Source of the DNA: MGIIb-O5 sp036154155 | GTDB taxonomy: Archaea; Thermoplasmatota; Poseidoniia; Poseidoniales; Thalassarchaeaceae | DNA length: 64,000 bases | Direction: 5' to 3' | NCBI GenBank assembly: GCA_036154155.1 | Contig: JAYZLP010000020.1 | Span: 1 to 64,000 of the forward strand | Shown here: positions 16,509-24,648 of the stretch, piece after piece | Layout: every line of letters starts with the position of its first letter | Numbering within the stretch: the stretch's first letter is position 1 | Notes under the pieces: model-generated | Told to the model about the DNA's origin: nothing | The model's input: the letters and a program-made list of their open reading frames with translations, nothing else | Databases searched by the model: none | Program-made: the position numbers and the translations under genes

Positions 16509-18628
16509 TTGTTGTAGACTATCGGCAGGAACGCGTTGGCCGCTGTCTCGCAAGCGTTCGCAACGTCATCCATCCTCTGTAGTACCCTGTACATGTGCAT
16601 GGCTGCGAGGGCCTCATCCTCGCCCTCGCTGAAGACCAGGGACGCTGCCCTGCCCTCGACCATATCTGCATCGTGCTCGGCCAGGTTCACCTTGTCAATC
16701 AGCTCGCCCAGCTTCTCGCGGCCCGCCTTGGTGTATCCGGAAAGGGTCAGGTCACGGAGTGCCGTGACAGACTCCTCGTACAGGGCAGCGGTCCTCGCCA
16801 CAGACTCGCCCATCTCCTTCAGGGCGCTCCTTGCCTCTTCGTTGCCGTAAAGCGGCCTGAACGATAGCTGCTCGGCCACGTTCTGCGCGTAGTCCGCTAT
16901 CCTGTCCTGCTTGCTCAGCATCTCCATGAAGTCCTCGGACCTCAGGAGGAGGCTCCACTGGCCAGAGCCAATCGCCTTCCTCAGGTCGTTCTTGATGTTG
17001 TCAGCCCTGAGCTCAGCAGCCACCGTGGCCTCTATCTCTTCAGTAGGGTCCTTTCCGTCAGCAGCCGCGTTTACAGCGACCAGCATGTGCTCGACTGTCT
17101 CGTTGACCGCCTCGGCATGAGTGTGGAACAGCTCGAAGTAGGTGGGGGATCCGATTTCGGGGCCACCACCAACCTCCGCGAGAGCGTCCTCCACGTGGAT
17201 CTCATCTCCGCTCGTGCTCCAGATCACGTAAACAACACCGGCTAGCGCAATGGGTATCACCACCAGTAGCTTGATCGGGTCAGAAGCAACGGCGACGAAT
17301 ATCAATATCGAGCCGAATCCAGCAGCTGGGAGGCTCGCGACCCATGAAGCGAAGATCTTGCCGAACACCCTGAAGTCGACAGCCTTCGCGCCTCCAGCCA
17401 GGCCAACGCCGACCACTGCTCCGACCAGCGTGTGAGTGGTCGAGACAGGTACTGCGAGGAATGGCATCGAGAAGATCAGTATGGTGGTCGCGGCCCCGAA
17501 CTCGGCAGCGAAACCCCTCGTGGGAGTGATGTCGGTGATCTTGGTCCCTATGGTGTCCATGACCCTCCATCCCCAGGTCATCACACCAATCGCTATTCCA
17601 GCGCTCCCAAGGAGCACCAGCCAAACGGGAACTTCAGCCGACTCGGCCAATTCCCCGCCGCTAGACAGGACCTGGTACACTGCCGCCATGGGCCCGATGG
17701 CGTTCGACCTGTCGTTAGCCCCATGGGCGAAGGCGACGTAGGCAGCGGTGATGACCTGCAGCCAGACGAAAATCCTCTCGACCCCGTGGAAGCCGTCCTC
17801 CTCTCCCTTGAACTCGTAGTTCCTCAGGACGTAACCGAGGACCGCTGCCGCAATAACGGCGACAATGCTGGCAAGAATCAGGCTGTTGATCGGGAACCAG
17901 GCGTTGGCGTCCATCGGGTTCCAGGAACCGTTCTCCTTGACTGGCAACCAGTCGTACTTGCTCTCAATCCATCCCTCTGACTGCGCCCTCGAGAAGAAAC
18001 CCTTCAGGGCCTTGAACTGGAGCGCCAGCCCTAGGACGAAGAATGTAGGTACAGCCAGTATCGGTGCGAGCCACCTGGATCTCCCAATCGGGTCGTCGGC
18101 CTCGAGGATCGTCTCCCTCACTATGAAGAAAGTGAAGAACGCCAGGAGGGCGCCCATCAGTGGGCTAGCCACCCAGGACATCACGACCTTCTGGATGACC
18201 TCCCAGTCGATCAGGGAGGTGTCATGCTGAACCTCGAGAACCAGTCCCACACCGACAATACCGCCGATTATGCTGTGAGTTGTGGATACGGGCAGCCCGT
18301 ATCTGGTTGCTACGGTAAGCCAAACCGCGGCAGCCATCATGGCCGCAATGAACCCGTACATCAGATCGTTCGCGAAGCTTTCCGTGACCGTCTCGAAGTC
18401 CACAGAGAGGATGCCCTTTCGCACGGTGTCCGTAACCGCGTCACCAGCGAAGAACGCACCTGCGAACTCGAATATGGCGGCTATGATCACTGCCTGCTTG
18501 AGCGTAAGGGCCCTTGACCCGACAGACGTACCCATTGCATTGGCAACATCATTAGCTCCGATGTTCCATGCCATGTAGGCACAAACCACCAAAGATACAA
18601 TCAGGACTAGCGTCATTATCGGTTCCAT
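16505..18628 (-). CDS. pit: PiT-family phosphate transporter fused to a PhoU-like (DUF47) domain
   Basis: A 707-residue protein. Residues 1 to about 500 are a PiT/Pho-4 sodium- or proton-coupled inorganic phosphate permease with both signature repeats: NIGANDVANAMG near residue 22 and AHGANDRSNAIGPMA in the second half. Residues from about 505 to 707 form a helical PhoU/DUF47-like domain (ELFHTHAEAVNETVEHML, KQDRIADYAQNVAE, LAEHDADMVEGRA, RVLQRMDDVANACE). In most microbes the DUF47 partner is a separate small gene beside pit; here it is fused. It is divergent from phoU across a 121-base AT-rich region, which points to phosphate-dependent control. Confidence 0.92.
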   Translation of the reverse strand: MEPIMTLVLIVSLVVCAYMAWNIGANDVANAMGTSVGSRALTLKQAVIIAAIFEFAGAFFAGDAVTDTVRKGILSVDFETVTESFANDLMYGFIAAMMAAAVWLTVATRYGLPVSTTHSIIGGIVGVGLVLEVQHDTSLIDWEVIQKVVMSWVASPLMGALLAFFTFFIVRETILEADDPIGRSRWLAPILAVPTFFVLGLALQFKALKGFFSRAQSEGWIESKYDWLPVKENGSWNPMDANAWFPINSLILASIVAVIAAAVLGYVLRNYEFKGEEDGFHGVERIFVWLQVITAAYVAFAHGANDRSNAIGPMAAVYQVLSSGGELAESAEVPVWLVLLGSAGIAIGVMTWGWRVMDTIGTKITDITPTRGFAAEFGAATTILIFSMPFLAVPVSTTHTLVGAVVGVGLAGGAKAVDFRVFGKIFASWVASLPAAGFGSILIFVAVASDPIKLLVVIPIALAGVVYVIWSTSGDEIHVEDALAEVGGGPEIGSPTYFELFHTHAEAVNETVEHMLVAVNAAADGKDPTEEIEATVAAELRADNIKNDLRKAIGSGQWSLLLRSEDFMEMLSKQDRIADYAQNVAEQLSFRPLYGNEEARSALKEMGESVARTAALYEESVTALRDLTLSGYTKAGREKLGELIDKVNLAEHDADMVEGRAASLVFSEGEDEALAAMHMYRVLQRMDDVANACETAANAFLPIVYNN

Positions 18629-18749
18629 GGCCCCTTGCGATAAATGACAGGTATATTGATTTACAAATATATTTTCTATATAGTTATCTTAATATCGTTA
18701 CACTAGAAGGCTACTATAACTATTTATTTAGACTCCACCTCGGAAGTAC
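18629..18749. promoter_or_regulatory. Divergent promoter region between pit and phoU
   Basis: A 121-base AT-rich spacer, clearly richer in A/T than its surroundings. It contains the palindromes AAATATATTT (18665-18674) and CTATATAG (18676-18683) and a TATA-like tatttattta (18721-18730) about 20-29 bases upstream of the phoU GTG, as expected for a leaderless archaeal transcript. The leftward promoter probably uses TATA elements around 18650-18680. AbrB-type heads often bind such AT-rich palindromes, so control by the adjacent PhoU is plausible but inferred. Confidence 0.6.
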
Positions 18750-19814
18750 GTGAATCATGAGGGAGCACCTAAGTCAGAGGTAAGGAGATTACAACAGACT
18801 GGTGGTTCCACATTCATAGTCAGTCTGCCTAAGAAGTGGGTTACAGAACATGGTTTGGCTGCCAAGGACCACGTGCGAATAGAGTGGCGTCCATCGGGAA
18901 CCCTGAGAGTGATTCCAGAAGCATCATCCATTAGCAGACGTAGGGAGGTGGCAATAGATCTTGACGATGTTCCAGAGAACATGGTGTTCGATCACCTAGT
19001 AGCAGCTTATTTGGCAGGCACTCAGGTGATTAGAATACGTTCAACCTCCGGATTCTCTCGAACAGAGAGGAAGATATTCCGGAAATTCGTCAATACCTCA
19101 AGAGGCGTCGACATATCATCGGAAAGTGAAAACTCGATAGAGATGATAAGTCTACTGAGTCCTTCGGAGATGCCACTCTACTCAAGTCTGAATAGGATGT
19201 ATCTCCTAATCCTGAGTCAAATTAGAGATGTCGTAGACGTTCTTGGAGGTTCAGATAAGGAAGTTCTAGAGGACTGCCATGAAAGAGAGCAGGAGGTGGA
19301 CGCGATTAGGCTACTTCTTGAGAGGCAGGTAGGGCAGATATTGGAGTCTGCTAGTATCGAGGACTCTTTGGGGACTTCGAGATGGGAGGCGTCGGAATTG
19401 GGAAAAGTCGTTAGGACGATGGAAAGAATGGGCGATCACTCATATGCTCTTTGCAAATTAACTTTGGAGAGGGAGGACAGCAGTCAATTGTCGATCGAAG
19501 AAACACCCTTGGATGCAATTCCGGTGTGGCAGGAATCGATTAAACTCCTTATCTCTAACTTTCGGAAGAGAAAGGTATCCGAGATTCACTTGGCCAAGGA
19601 GAGACTTTCTTCAGCCTTAGTGGGTCTCGAGGATTTCGAGACACAACTCAGATCTAGTTCTATGGAAATCTCAGAAGCCCTATTCCTGGACCGTATTTCT
19701 GAGTCTCTAAGGAGGATATGTGCCTATTCCATAAACATGAGCGAGATTTTACTGAATATTCAATCTCACAGAGATTCCTTTGAGGTTTCTTCCCCTCAAT
19801 TTGGTAGAATTTAG
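18750..19814 (+). CDS. phoU: Phosphate uptake regulator PhoU with SpoVT/AbrB DNA-binding head
   Basis: A 354-residue protein with two parts. The first 50 residues are a SpoVT/AbrB swapped-hairpin domain (VRRLQQTGGSTFIVSLPKKW, then a VRIEW strand), which binds DNA. The rest, from about 130, is a helical PhoU region with the typical KVVRTMERMGDHSYALCK metal-site helix and a second repeat ending SLRRICAYSINMSEI. This archaeal architecture is annotated as a phosphate uptake regulator. The start is a GTG (GTG AAT CAT GAG) placed at the expected transcription start downstream of a TATA box. The stop shares TTAG with the convergent permease gene. Confidence 0.9.
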   Translation: MNHEGAPKSEVRRLQQTGGSTFIVSLPKKWVTEHGLAAKDHVRIEWRPSGTLRVIPEASSISRRREVAIDLDDVPENMVFDHLVAAYLAGTQVIRIRSTSGFSRTERKIFRKFVNTSRGVDISSESENSIEMISLLSPSEMPLYSSLNRMYLLILSQIRDVVDVLGGSDKEVLEDCHEREQEVDAIRLLLERQVGQILESASIEDSLGTSRWEASELGKVVRTMERMGDHSYALCKLTLEREDSSQLSIEETPLDAIPVWQESIKLLISNFRKRKVSEIHLAKERLSSALVGLEDFETQLRSSSMEISEALFLDRISESLRRICAYSINMSEILLNIQSHRDSFEVSSPQFGRI

Positions 19815-20539
19815 GCCACTGACTCGAGTATGTAGAAAGCACCGCTGGCAACTATTCCCGACATCACAATATTACGGATCAACTCCGACTTCATTGTCTC
19901 CAACCACCTCTTGCCAACCCTGACTCCAAGCAGGGCTGCTACCACCAAAATGGCAGTCAGTTGGAGGTGCTCCACAATCTCGTCCGGCCTGAAGAACAGG
20001 TAGACGGGAATCCGCGATAGGTCCACGCAAAGCGCCAGGACGCTAGCCGTGGCGGCGTACGCCATCTTGTCGCTCAGCCTCCTTGTCAGGAACATTGCCC
20101 TAAGGGCGCCCTGGTGCCCTGAAAGGCCCCCCATGAATCCGGAACCGAAGCCACCCACCCTGTCATTCGCCTCAGGAATCCTGTACCCGGTCCACGACTC
20201 GCTGAGGGTGAGTATCGGCAGCAGCACCAGGAAGACGCCTATCACGGCCAGTAACGGGTCCTGCGGTACCTGGTTCTGAAGCAGCGCCCCCATGATTGAC
20301 CCCGCGACCAGCCATACCCCGTAGTGCCGGAACGCGGAGAGGTCGACGCTTTCCCTCAGTGCAACGAACTTCCCGGCGTTGTGGGCGCCATGGACCACCG
20401 CAACGACGGCAACCGCCTCGTGGGGCCCCATCATGAGCAGAACAACCGGCGTCAGCATGGTCGACAGCCCGAACCCGGCAGGCACCGTCAGCGCGGCTGC
20501 TAGGAAGCAACCGAGGAAAGCGAGCACCACCATCTCCAT
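19811..20539 (-). CDS. TauE/SafE-family membrane permease
   Basis: A membrane protein of about 242 residues with seven to eight hydrophobic segments. It starts MEMVVLAFLGCFLAAALTVPAGFG and has the glycine-rich GFGSGFMGGLSGHQGALRAMFL loop typical of the TauE/SafE (DUF81) family, which exports sulfite or organosulfonates. The start is the ATG 8 bases after the thioredoxin-CcdA stop; a longer frame would overlap that gene. Close spacing with a thiol-redox gene suggests a sulfur- or thiol-related substrate, which is inference. Confidence 0.85.
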   Translation of the reverse strand: MEMVVLAFLGCFLAAALTVPAGFGLSTMLTPVVLLMMGPHEAVAVVAVVHGAHNAGKFVALRESVDLSAFRHYGVWLVAGSIMGALLQNQVPQDPLLAVIGVFLVLLPILTLSESWTGYRIPEANDRVGGFGSGFMGGLSGHQGALRAMFLTRRLSDKMAYAATASVLALCVDLSRIPVYLFFRPDEIVEHLQLTAILVVAALLGVRVGKRWLETMKSELIRNIVMSGIVASGAFYILESVA

Positions 20540-20547
20540 TCTCGCAC

Positions 20548-21996
20548 CTAACCGAGGATCCCTGAGACCAGTGCCGGCTGGGTCAGGTAGGCGAGGAGCC
20601 CCGCACCTGCGAACATCATCATCCAAGCGCCAGTAGCCTTGACGACCCCTGTCGACCTCCTGAGGAAGTCCAGCATGGCCTGCCTGCCCGTCCCTACGAG
20701 GGCAGTCACGGTGACCATCAGGATGGTGGCGGAGAGTATCAGGCCCAGCATGCCCGAGAGGAACGCGCCGTCACCGACCACAGTGAGCCATGCTACGAAC
20801 GGGAACACGGCCGCCGCCGTGCAGTCCACAGAGGCGGCGCTGTACCCTATGCCCCACAGGAACATGTTCCTGCGCGGAGTGAATCTCTCGTCGGACTCGT
20901 CAGTCTGGTACTTGTCCAGCGCCCTCTGGACCCATGCCAAGAGGTGGGACGTCCATCCGAGCAGCATCATCCCGCCTAGGATGAGCAGCAGCCATGCTAT
21001 CGCCACCGCGATGTCGTGCAGGGCCCCCGAGAGGTCAACGATCCCGTCCAAGCCGAAGATTATCGCTCCTACCGCCGTGAAGAACGCCAGTTGCCCGAGG
21101 GCAGCGAACAGGCCCACCTCGACGGGCCTCGGCATGCTACCGGTTATCTTCCCCGCCTCGATCAGCTCGTCCTGCCTCATCCCGAGGTTCAGGTAGTAGG
21201 TGATGTACGACGGTAGTACGGGGAACGCGCATGGGGAGAAGTAGACCAGCACCCCTAGGAAAAGCCCGATCAGGAACACGCCCGCCATCGAGCTGTCGGG
21301 CTTCTCTATGCCGAACCTGAGTGACTCGGCATCTCCCTCGTTAGCCCTCTCGATCGCTGAATCGAAGGACGACCAGCCATCGAGTGGCGTCCCAGTGCTC
21401 TCCTTGGCGACCGCATAGCCCTCGTGGTCTATCACAAGGACTAGGGGGATGGCCTGTGCGAAGTAGTGCTCGACCAGGTCCCCCCTGGTGCCGTCATCGA
21501 GGATCACCGAATCAGGCCCCCCGTTCGCAACTGGCCAACTCATGTGCTTGTCTGAATCCGAGTCTCCGAAGGTAGAGTTGATCCTGTCGAAATCCTCGTA
21601 CGCGTACCACGTGGCCACAGACAGGGCGATTACTGGGTAATCCCCGTCGAGATTCCCCCATTCGCCAATATTCCTGTCTATGTGCTCCTGGACGTAGTGG
21701 CAGTTAGCGCAATCCACGGCCATGAAGTCCAGGACGACCACGTTGCCTCGCAGGTCACTAAGGCGAATCACTCCGGAATCGTCGGCTATCAGGTCGTCAA
21801 TGCCAGTCCTGTTCATCGATTCGACTTCGAAGTCAGGTACTACAACGGCGTTTTCGCTTACCCCATATGCGGAGGAGGATAGGCCGAAAAGGCTGAGCGA
21901 AGAGTACCCGATGATGCAGAACAGGACGACGCCCACGCCGAACCCCCTCCAGGTGTCCCCTTCCCGGAGGACGCCGAAGTCAAGTCCCGCAGCCAT
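20548..21996 (-). CDS. Thioredoxin-CcdA fusion (DsbD/CcdA-like disulfide transporter)
   Basis: A 482-residue protein. A single N-terminal helix (about 19-40) is followed by an extracytoplasmic thioredoxin-like domain with CANC in FMAVDCANCHYV (the CxxC redox pair) and the VLVIDHEG strand. The C-terminal half is a six-helix CcdA/DsbD membrane domain that carries reducing equivalents across the membrane; its two cysteines lie in VYFSPCAFPVLPSY and SVDCTAAAVFP. Having the thioredoxin domain N-terminal to the CcdA unit differs from DsbD, where it is C-terminal. It likely reduces extracytoplasmic disulfides, for example in cytochrome or copper-protein assembly. It is upstream of, and probably cotranscribed with, the permease gene. 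Confidence 0.88.
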   Translation of the reverse strand: MAAGLDFGVLREGDTWRGFGVGVVLFCIIGYSSLSLFGLSSSAYGVSENAVVVPDFEVESMNRTGIDDLIADDSGVIRLSDLRGNVVVLDFMAVDCANCHYVQEHIDRNIGEWGNLDGDYPVIALSVATWYAYEDFDRINSTFGDSDSDKHMSWPVANGGPDSVILDDGTRGDLVEHYFAQAIPLVLVIDHEGYAVAKESTGTPLDGWSSFDSAIERANEGDAESLRFGIEKPDSSMAGVFLIGLFLGVLVYFSPCAFPVLPSYITYYLNLGMRQDELIEAGKITGSMPRPVEVGLFAALGQLAFFTAVGAIIFGLDGIVDLSGALHDIAVAIAWLLLILGGMMLLGWTSHLLAWVQRALDKYQTDESDERFTPRRNMFLWGIGYSAASVDCTAAAVFPFVAWLTVVGDGAFLSGMLGLILSATILMVTVTALVGTGRQAMLDFLRRSTGVVKATGAWMMMFAGAGLLAYLTQPALVSGILG

Positions 21997-22093
21997 GAAT
22001 GCCCGAATCGGGCCGGACTTTTGATTCCGGCGGGAGAAGGCGCCCTTGGTGCGTCATCATGCTTATCGTGAGGATTCAGCCCGCATGCACCCG

Positions 22094-22169
22094 GGGCTCG
22101 TGGTCTAGGGGTTATGACGTCGCCTTCACATGGCGAAGATCGCAGGTTCAATTCCTGCCGAGCCCACCA
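22094..22169 (+). tRNA. trnV: tRNA-Val(CAC)
   Basis: A complete 76-base cloverleaf. The acceptor GGGCTCG pairs with CGAGCCC, the anticodon stem TCGCC/GGCGA closes the loop TTCACAT with anticodon CAC, and the T arm is GCAGG-TTCAATT-CCTGC. The discriminator is A and CCA is encoded. Its last base is immediately followed by the stop codon of the convergent deoC gene. Most of the body is identical to tRNA-Val(TAC) at 47191. Confidence 0.97.
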
Positions 22170-22871
22170 TCAGCCCAGAATGTCGTCAAGCAGAGATGAT
22201 GCCCCTATCCTGAGCCTGCTTCTCCCATGGATTCCTGCCTCATTAGAATCCACGATTCCGACCAATCTCTCGACGTCTTCCATGGTCCTGATCCCCCCTG
22301 AAAGCTTGACGCCCCTCTCCTCGCCCATCGTAACCGAATGGCGCTTCACCTCGAAGGAGAGTAATCGGGCGTCCTCATCGCTGCAAGCCCCCCTCATGCC
22401 TGTGCAGCTTTTCACGAAGTCGGCCCCAGACGCCAGTACCATGCGAGTCACTGCTCTGATGTCGTGCTCCCCAAGTAGAGGAGTCTCTATGATTACCTTG
22501 AGGGCCCGTCCGGCCGATGCATCCCTCATCGCCTTGAGTAAGGCCAGGTCCCGCTCGCCCGGAAAGTCGTCCGAGTCACGCGGCTCTAGGACGCAATCGA
22601 TCTCGTCCGCCCCATGTCTAACCGCCGTTTCAACCGATTCCCGAATCGAAGAGGCATCGTTCCAGCCCACGGGGAATCCACCAGCCACTGCAGCCACCGA
22701 GATCCCTTCATCTAGCAGGCCCCTGACCAATTCAACGTGCTCAGAGAATACGCACACGGCTGCAGGCCTGTGTTCGTTCGCCCTCTCGCACAGCATTTCC
22801 AAATCTGCATACGAGGCCTCGTGGTCCAGCAATGTGAGGTCCAGTATGTCGAGAACGCCTCTAGCGTCCAT
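22170..22871 (-). CDS. deoC: Deoxyribose-phosphate aldolase family protein
   Basis: A class I aldolase of about 233 residues that cleaves 2-deoxyribose-5-phosphate to acetaldehyde and glyceraldehyde-3-phosphate. DeoC hallmarks are GADEIDCVL, LKVIIETPLL, the Schiff-base Lys in GADFVKSCTG, the second Lys in GVKLSGGIRT, and the phosphate-site RIGASSLLDDI end. The start is placed at ATG 22871 (MDARGVLDI), 8 bases after the serC stop and preceded by GGGTGAG; the longer frame would overlap serC. The stop abuts the tRNA-Val CCA end. Nucleoside salvage is the expected role. Confidence 0.87.
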   Translation of the reverse strand: MDARGVLDILDLTLLDHEASYADLEMLCERANEHRPAAVCVFSEHVELVRGLLDEGISVAAVAGGFPVGWNDASSIRESVETAVRHGADEIDCVLEPRDSDDFPGERDLALLKAMRDASAGRALKVIIETPLLGEHDIRAVTRMVLASGADFVKSCTGMRGACSDEDARLLSFEVKRHSVTMGEERGVKLSGGIRTMEDVERLVGIVDSNEAGIHGRSRLRIGASSLLDDILG

Positions 22872-22879
22872 GAAACCAC

Positions 22880-23971
22880 TCACCCGTGCCTTGCCTCGAA
22901 TCGTCTCATGAACGAAACCAGGGCTTCCACGCTTTCTATCGGGCATCCGTTGTACATGCTCGCCCTGATGCCTCCGACGCTCCGGTGCCCCTTCAGCCCA
23001 CCTAGCCCCGATGCGGCGGCCTCCTCAAGGAATGCCGGCTCCAGATCATGGTTTGCTAGCCTCCATGTGACGTTCATCACAGATCTTGAATCAGTATTGG
23101 CGTGAGGGACCCAGAATGGCGTCCTATCCAGCTCCTCGTAGAGAAGTGACGCCTTCTTTCTGTTCCTCTCAATGGCCCCCTCTAGGCCCCCGTTTCTCTC
23201 GACCCATGCCATGACCCTGTCAAGGACGAAAATTCCGAATGTGTTCGGGGTGTTGAACATGGATCCCTTGGAAACGTGGGTCCTGTAGTCCAACATCGTG
23301 GGAACCCCCTCTCCAATCTTGGAAACTGCCCAGGGAGATAGGATGACTAGGGTTACCCCGCTGGGCCCCAGGTTCTTCTGCGCCCCGGCATAGACGAGGT
23401 CATGGGATGATACGTCCAAGGGGGTACCGCAGATGTCCGAGCTTGCATCTACCACCCGTGGCTTTCCTCCGCTGTCCGGAATGTGGTGGAACTGAGTTCC
23501 AAAGAGAGTATTATTTGACGTGTAGTGCATGTAGCTCGCTTCGTCCCTAATGGTATAATCGCCATTGCTAGGGACAGAAACGAATCCGTCATCGGACCCG
23601 TCCCAAGCCGCCTCAGCATCGCCAACCCTACCTGCCTCCTTGATGGCCTTCTGAGACCAACCGCCCGTGATTAGGAAGTCCGCCTTCCCTTCATTTCCAA
23701 GCAAATTAAGGGCAGTCATGTAGAATTGTGTGGAAGCACCTCCCTGCAGGAATAGGACATGGTAATCATCAGGAACAGAGAGAACCCTTCTGACCCTCTC
23801 TTCCGCGGAGTCGATTACGTTCTGGAAGGTCCCACTTCTGTGAGAAACCTCCAGTAGCCCAAAACCGCTGCCCGATAGGTTCGGAAGAGCCTCGGCTACT
23901 TCGGATACCACCTCGAGGGGCAGTACAGCTGGCCCCGCGCCGAAATTGTGCACCCGGCCCGCCCCGGTCAT
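22880..23971 (-). CDS. serC: Phosphoserine aminotransferase
   Basis: A 363-residue PLP enzyme converting 3-phosphohydroxypyruvate plus glutamate to phosphoserine. It starts with the family motif HNFGAGPAVLP, has EVSHRSGTF and FLQGGASTQF, and binds PLP through the Lys in AGAQKNLGPSG. The late HRSVGGIRASMYN segment is also diagnostic. It is of the bacterial SerC class rather than the archaeal-type aminotransferase. Together with serB at 49.7 kb it covers the last two steps of the phosphorylated serine pathway; no serA is in the window. It is probably cotranscribed with deoC. Confidence 0.95.
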   Translation of the reverse strand: MTGAGRVHNFGAGPAVLPLEVVSEVAEALPNLSGSGFGLLEVSHRSGTFQNVIDSAEERVRRVLSVPDDYHVLFLQGGASTQFYMTALNLLGNEGKADFLITGGWSQKAIKEAGRVGDAEAAWDGSDDGFVSVPSNGDYTIRDEASYMHYTSNNTLFGTQFHHIPDSGGKPRVVDASSDICGTPLDVSSHDLVYAGAQKNLGPSGVTLVILSPWAVSKIGEGVPTMLDYRTHVSKGSMFNTPNTFGIFVLDRVMAWVERNGGLEGAIERNRKKASLLYEELDRTPFWVPHANTDSRSVMNVTWRLANHDLEPAFLEEAAASGLGGLKGHRSVGGIRASMYNGCPIESVEALVSFMRRFEARHG

Positions 23972-24051
23972 GCTTGGACGTACAATACCCGGTCTTTCAG
24001 CCCATCGGAGGGCACGACAGGGTTCATCTCTACTAGGCGGGACGCCGGGTC

Positions 24052-24648
24052 GTGCTGCGAATCGGGTTGGTCATGCTTCAGGGTGCAAGGCACGCCCATA
24101 TTGCCTCAATAGAGGCAGCATCCTCCAACTCCAATATTCCGGTGGAGGTTCACGAGATTAGAAAGCTCTCTGACCTCCACTCCTCCGATCCACATGCGAT
24201 AATCTTGCCAGGTGGCGAGTCAACCACGATGAGGCTCACTGGATTGGATAAGTCATCCAACCTTCTACCCGGTCTTTTCCAATGGATAAGGGACAAGCCC
24301 GACCGCCCAGTACTGGGAACGTGTGCGGGAGCAATCCTTCTCTCCGACCCCCAGGATGGGGGCCTCCCTCTAGTCGATGCTTGCATCGATCGCAATGCGT
24401 ACGGCAGGCAGTACGACTCCTTCCAGGACACCCTCTACTCGCCACTTCTGGGACGCGATTTTCCCGGAGTTTTCATCAGGGCCCCGAGATTCACATCCAA
24501 CGACGCGGAGATTTCAGCGATGCACGGCGACGAGGTAGTTGGCGTTAGGTCGGGCAACGTCATAGCACTCACATTCCATCCGGAGCTGTCTGGCGATCAC
24601 GGATTCCACGACTGGCTCCTGGGGTCTGCGAAGGAGGCTATGGAATGA
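24052..24648 (+). CDS. pdxT: Pyridoxal 5'-phosphate synthase glutaminase subunit
   Basis: A 198-residue class I glutamine amidotransferase that supplies ammonia to PdxS in ribose-dependent PLP synthesis. It shows VMLQGARHAHI at the start, the PGGESTTM oxyanion segment, the catalytic Cys in GTCAGAI, and the HPE of the Cys-His-Glu triad near the end (TFHPELSGD). The start is GTG (GTG CTG CGA ATC GGG). PdxS is not in the window. The stop overlaps the next gene by 4 bases (ATGA), so the two are translationally coupled. It is divergent from serC, itself a PLP enzyme. Confidence 0.93.
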   Translation: MLRIGLVMLQGARHAHIASIEAASSNSNIPVEVHEIRKLSDLHSSDPHAIILPGGESTTMRLTGLDKSSNLLPGLFQWIRDKPDRPVLGTCAGAILLSDPQDGGLPLVDACIDRNAYGRQYDSFQDTLYSPLLGRDFPGVFIRAPRFTSNDAEISAMHGDEVVGVRSGNVIALTFHPELSGDHGFHDWLLGSAKEAME

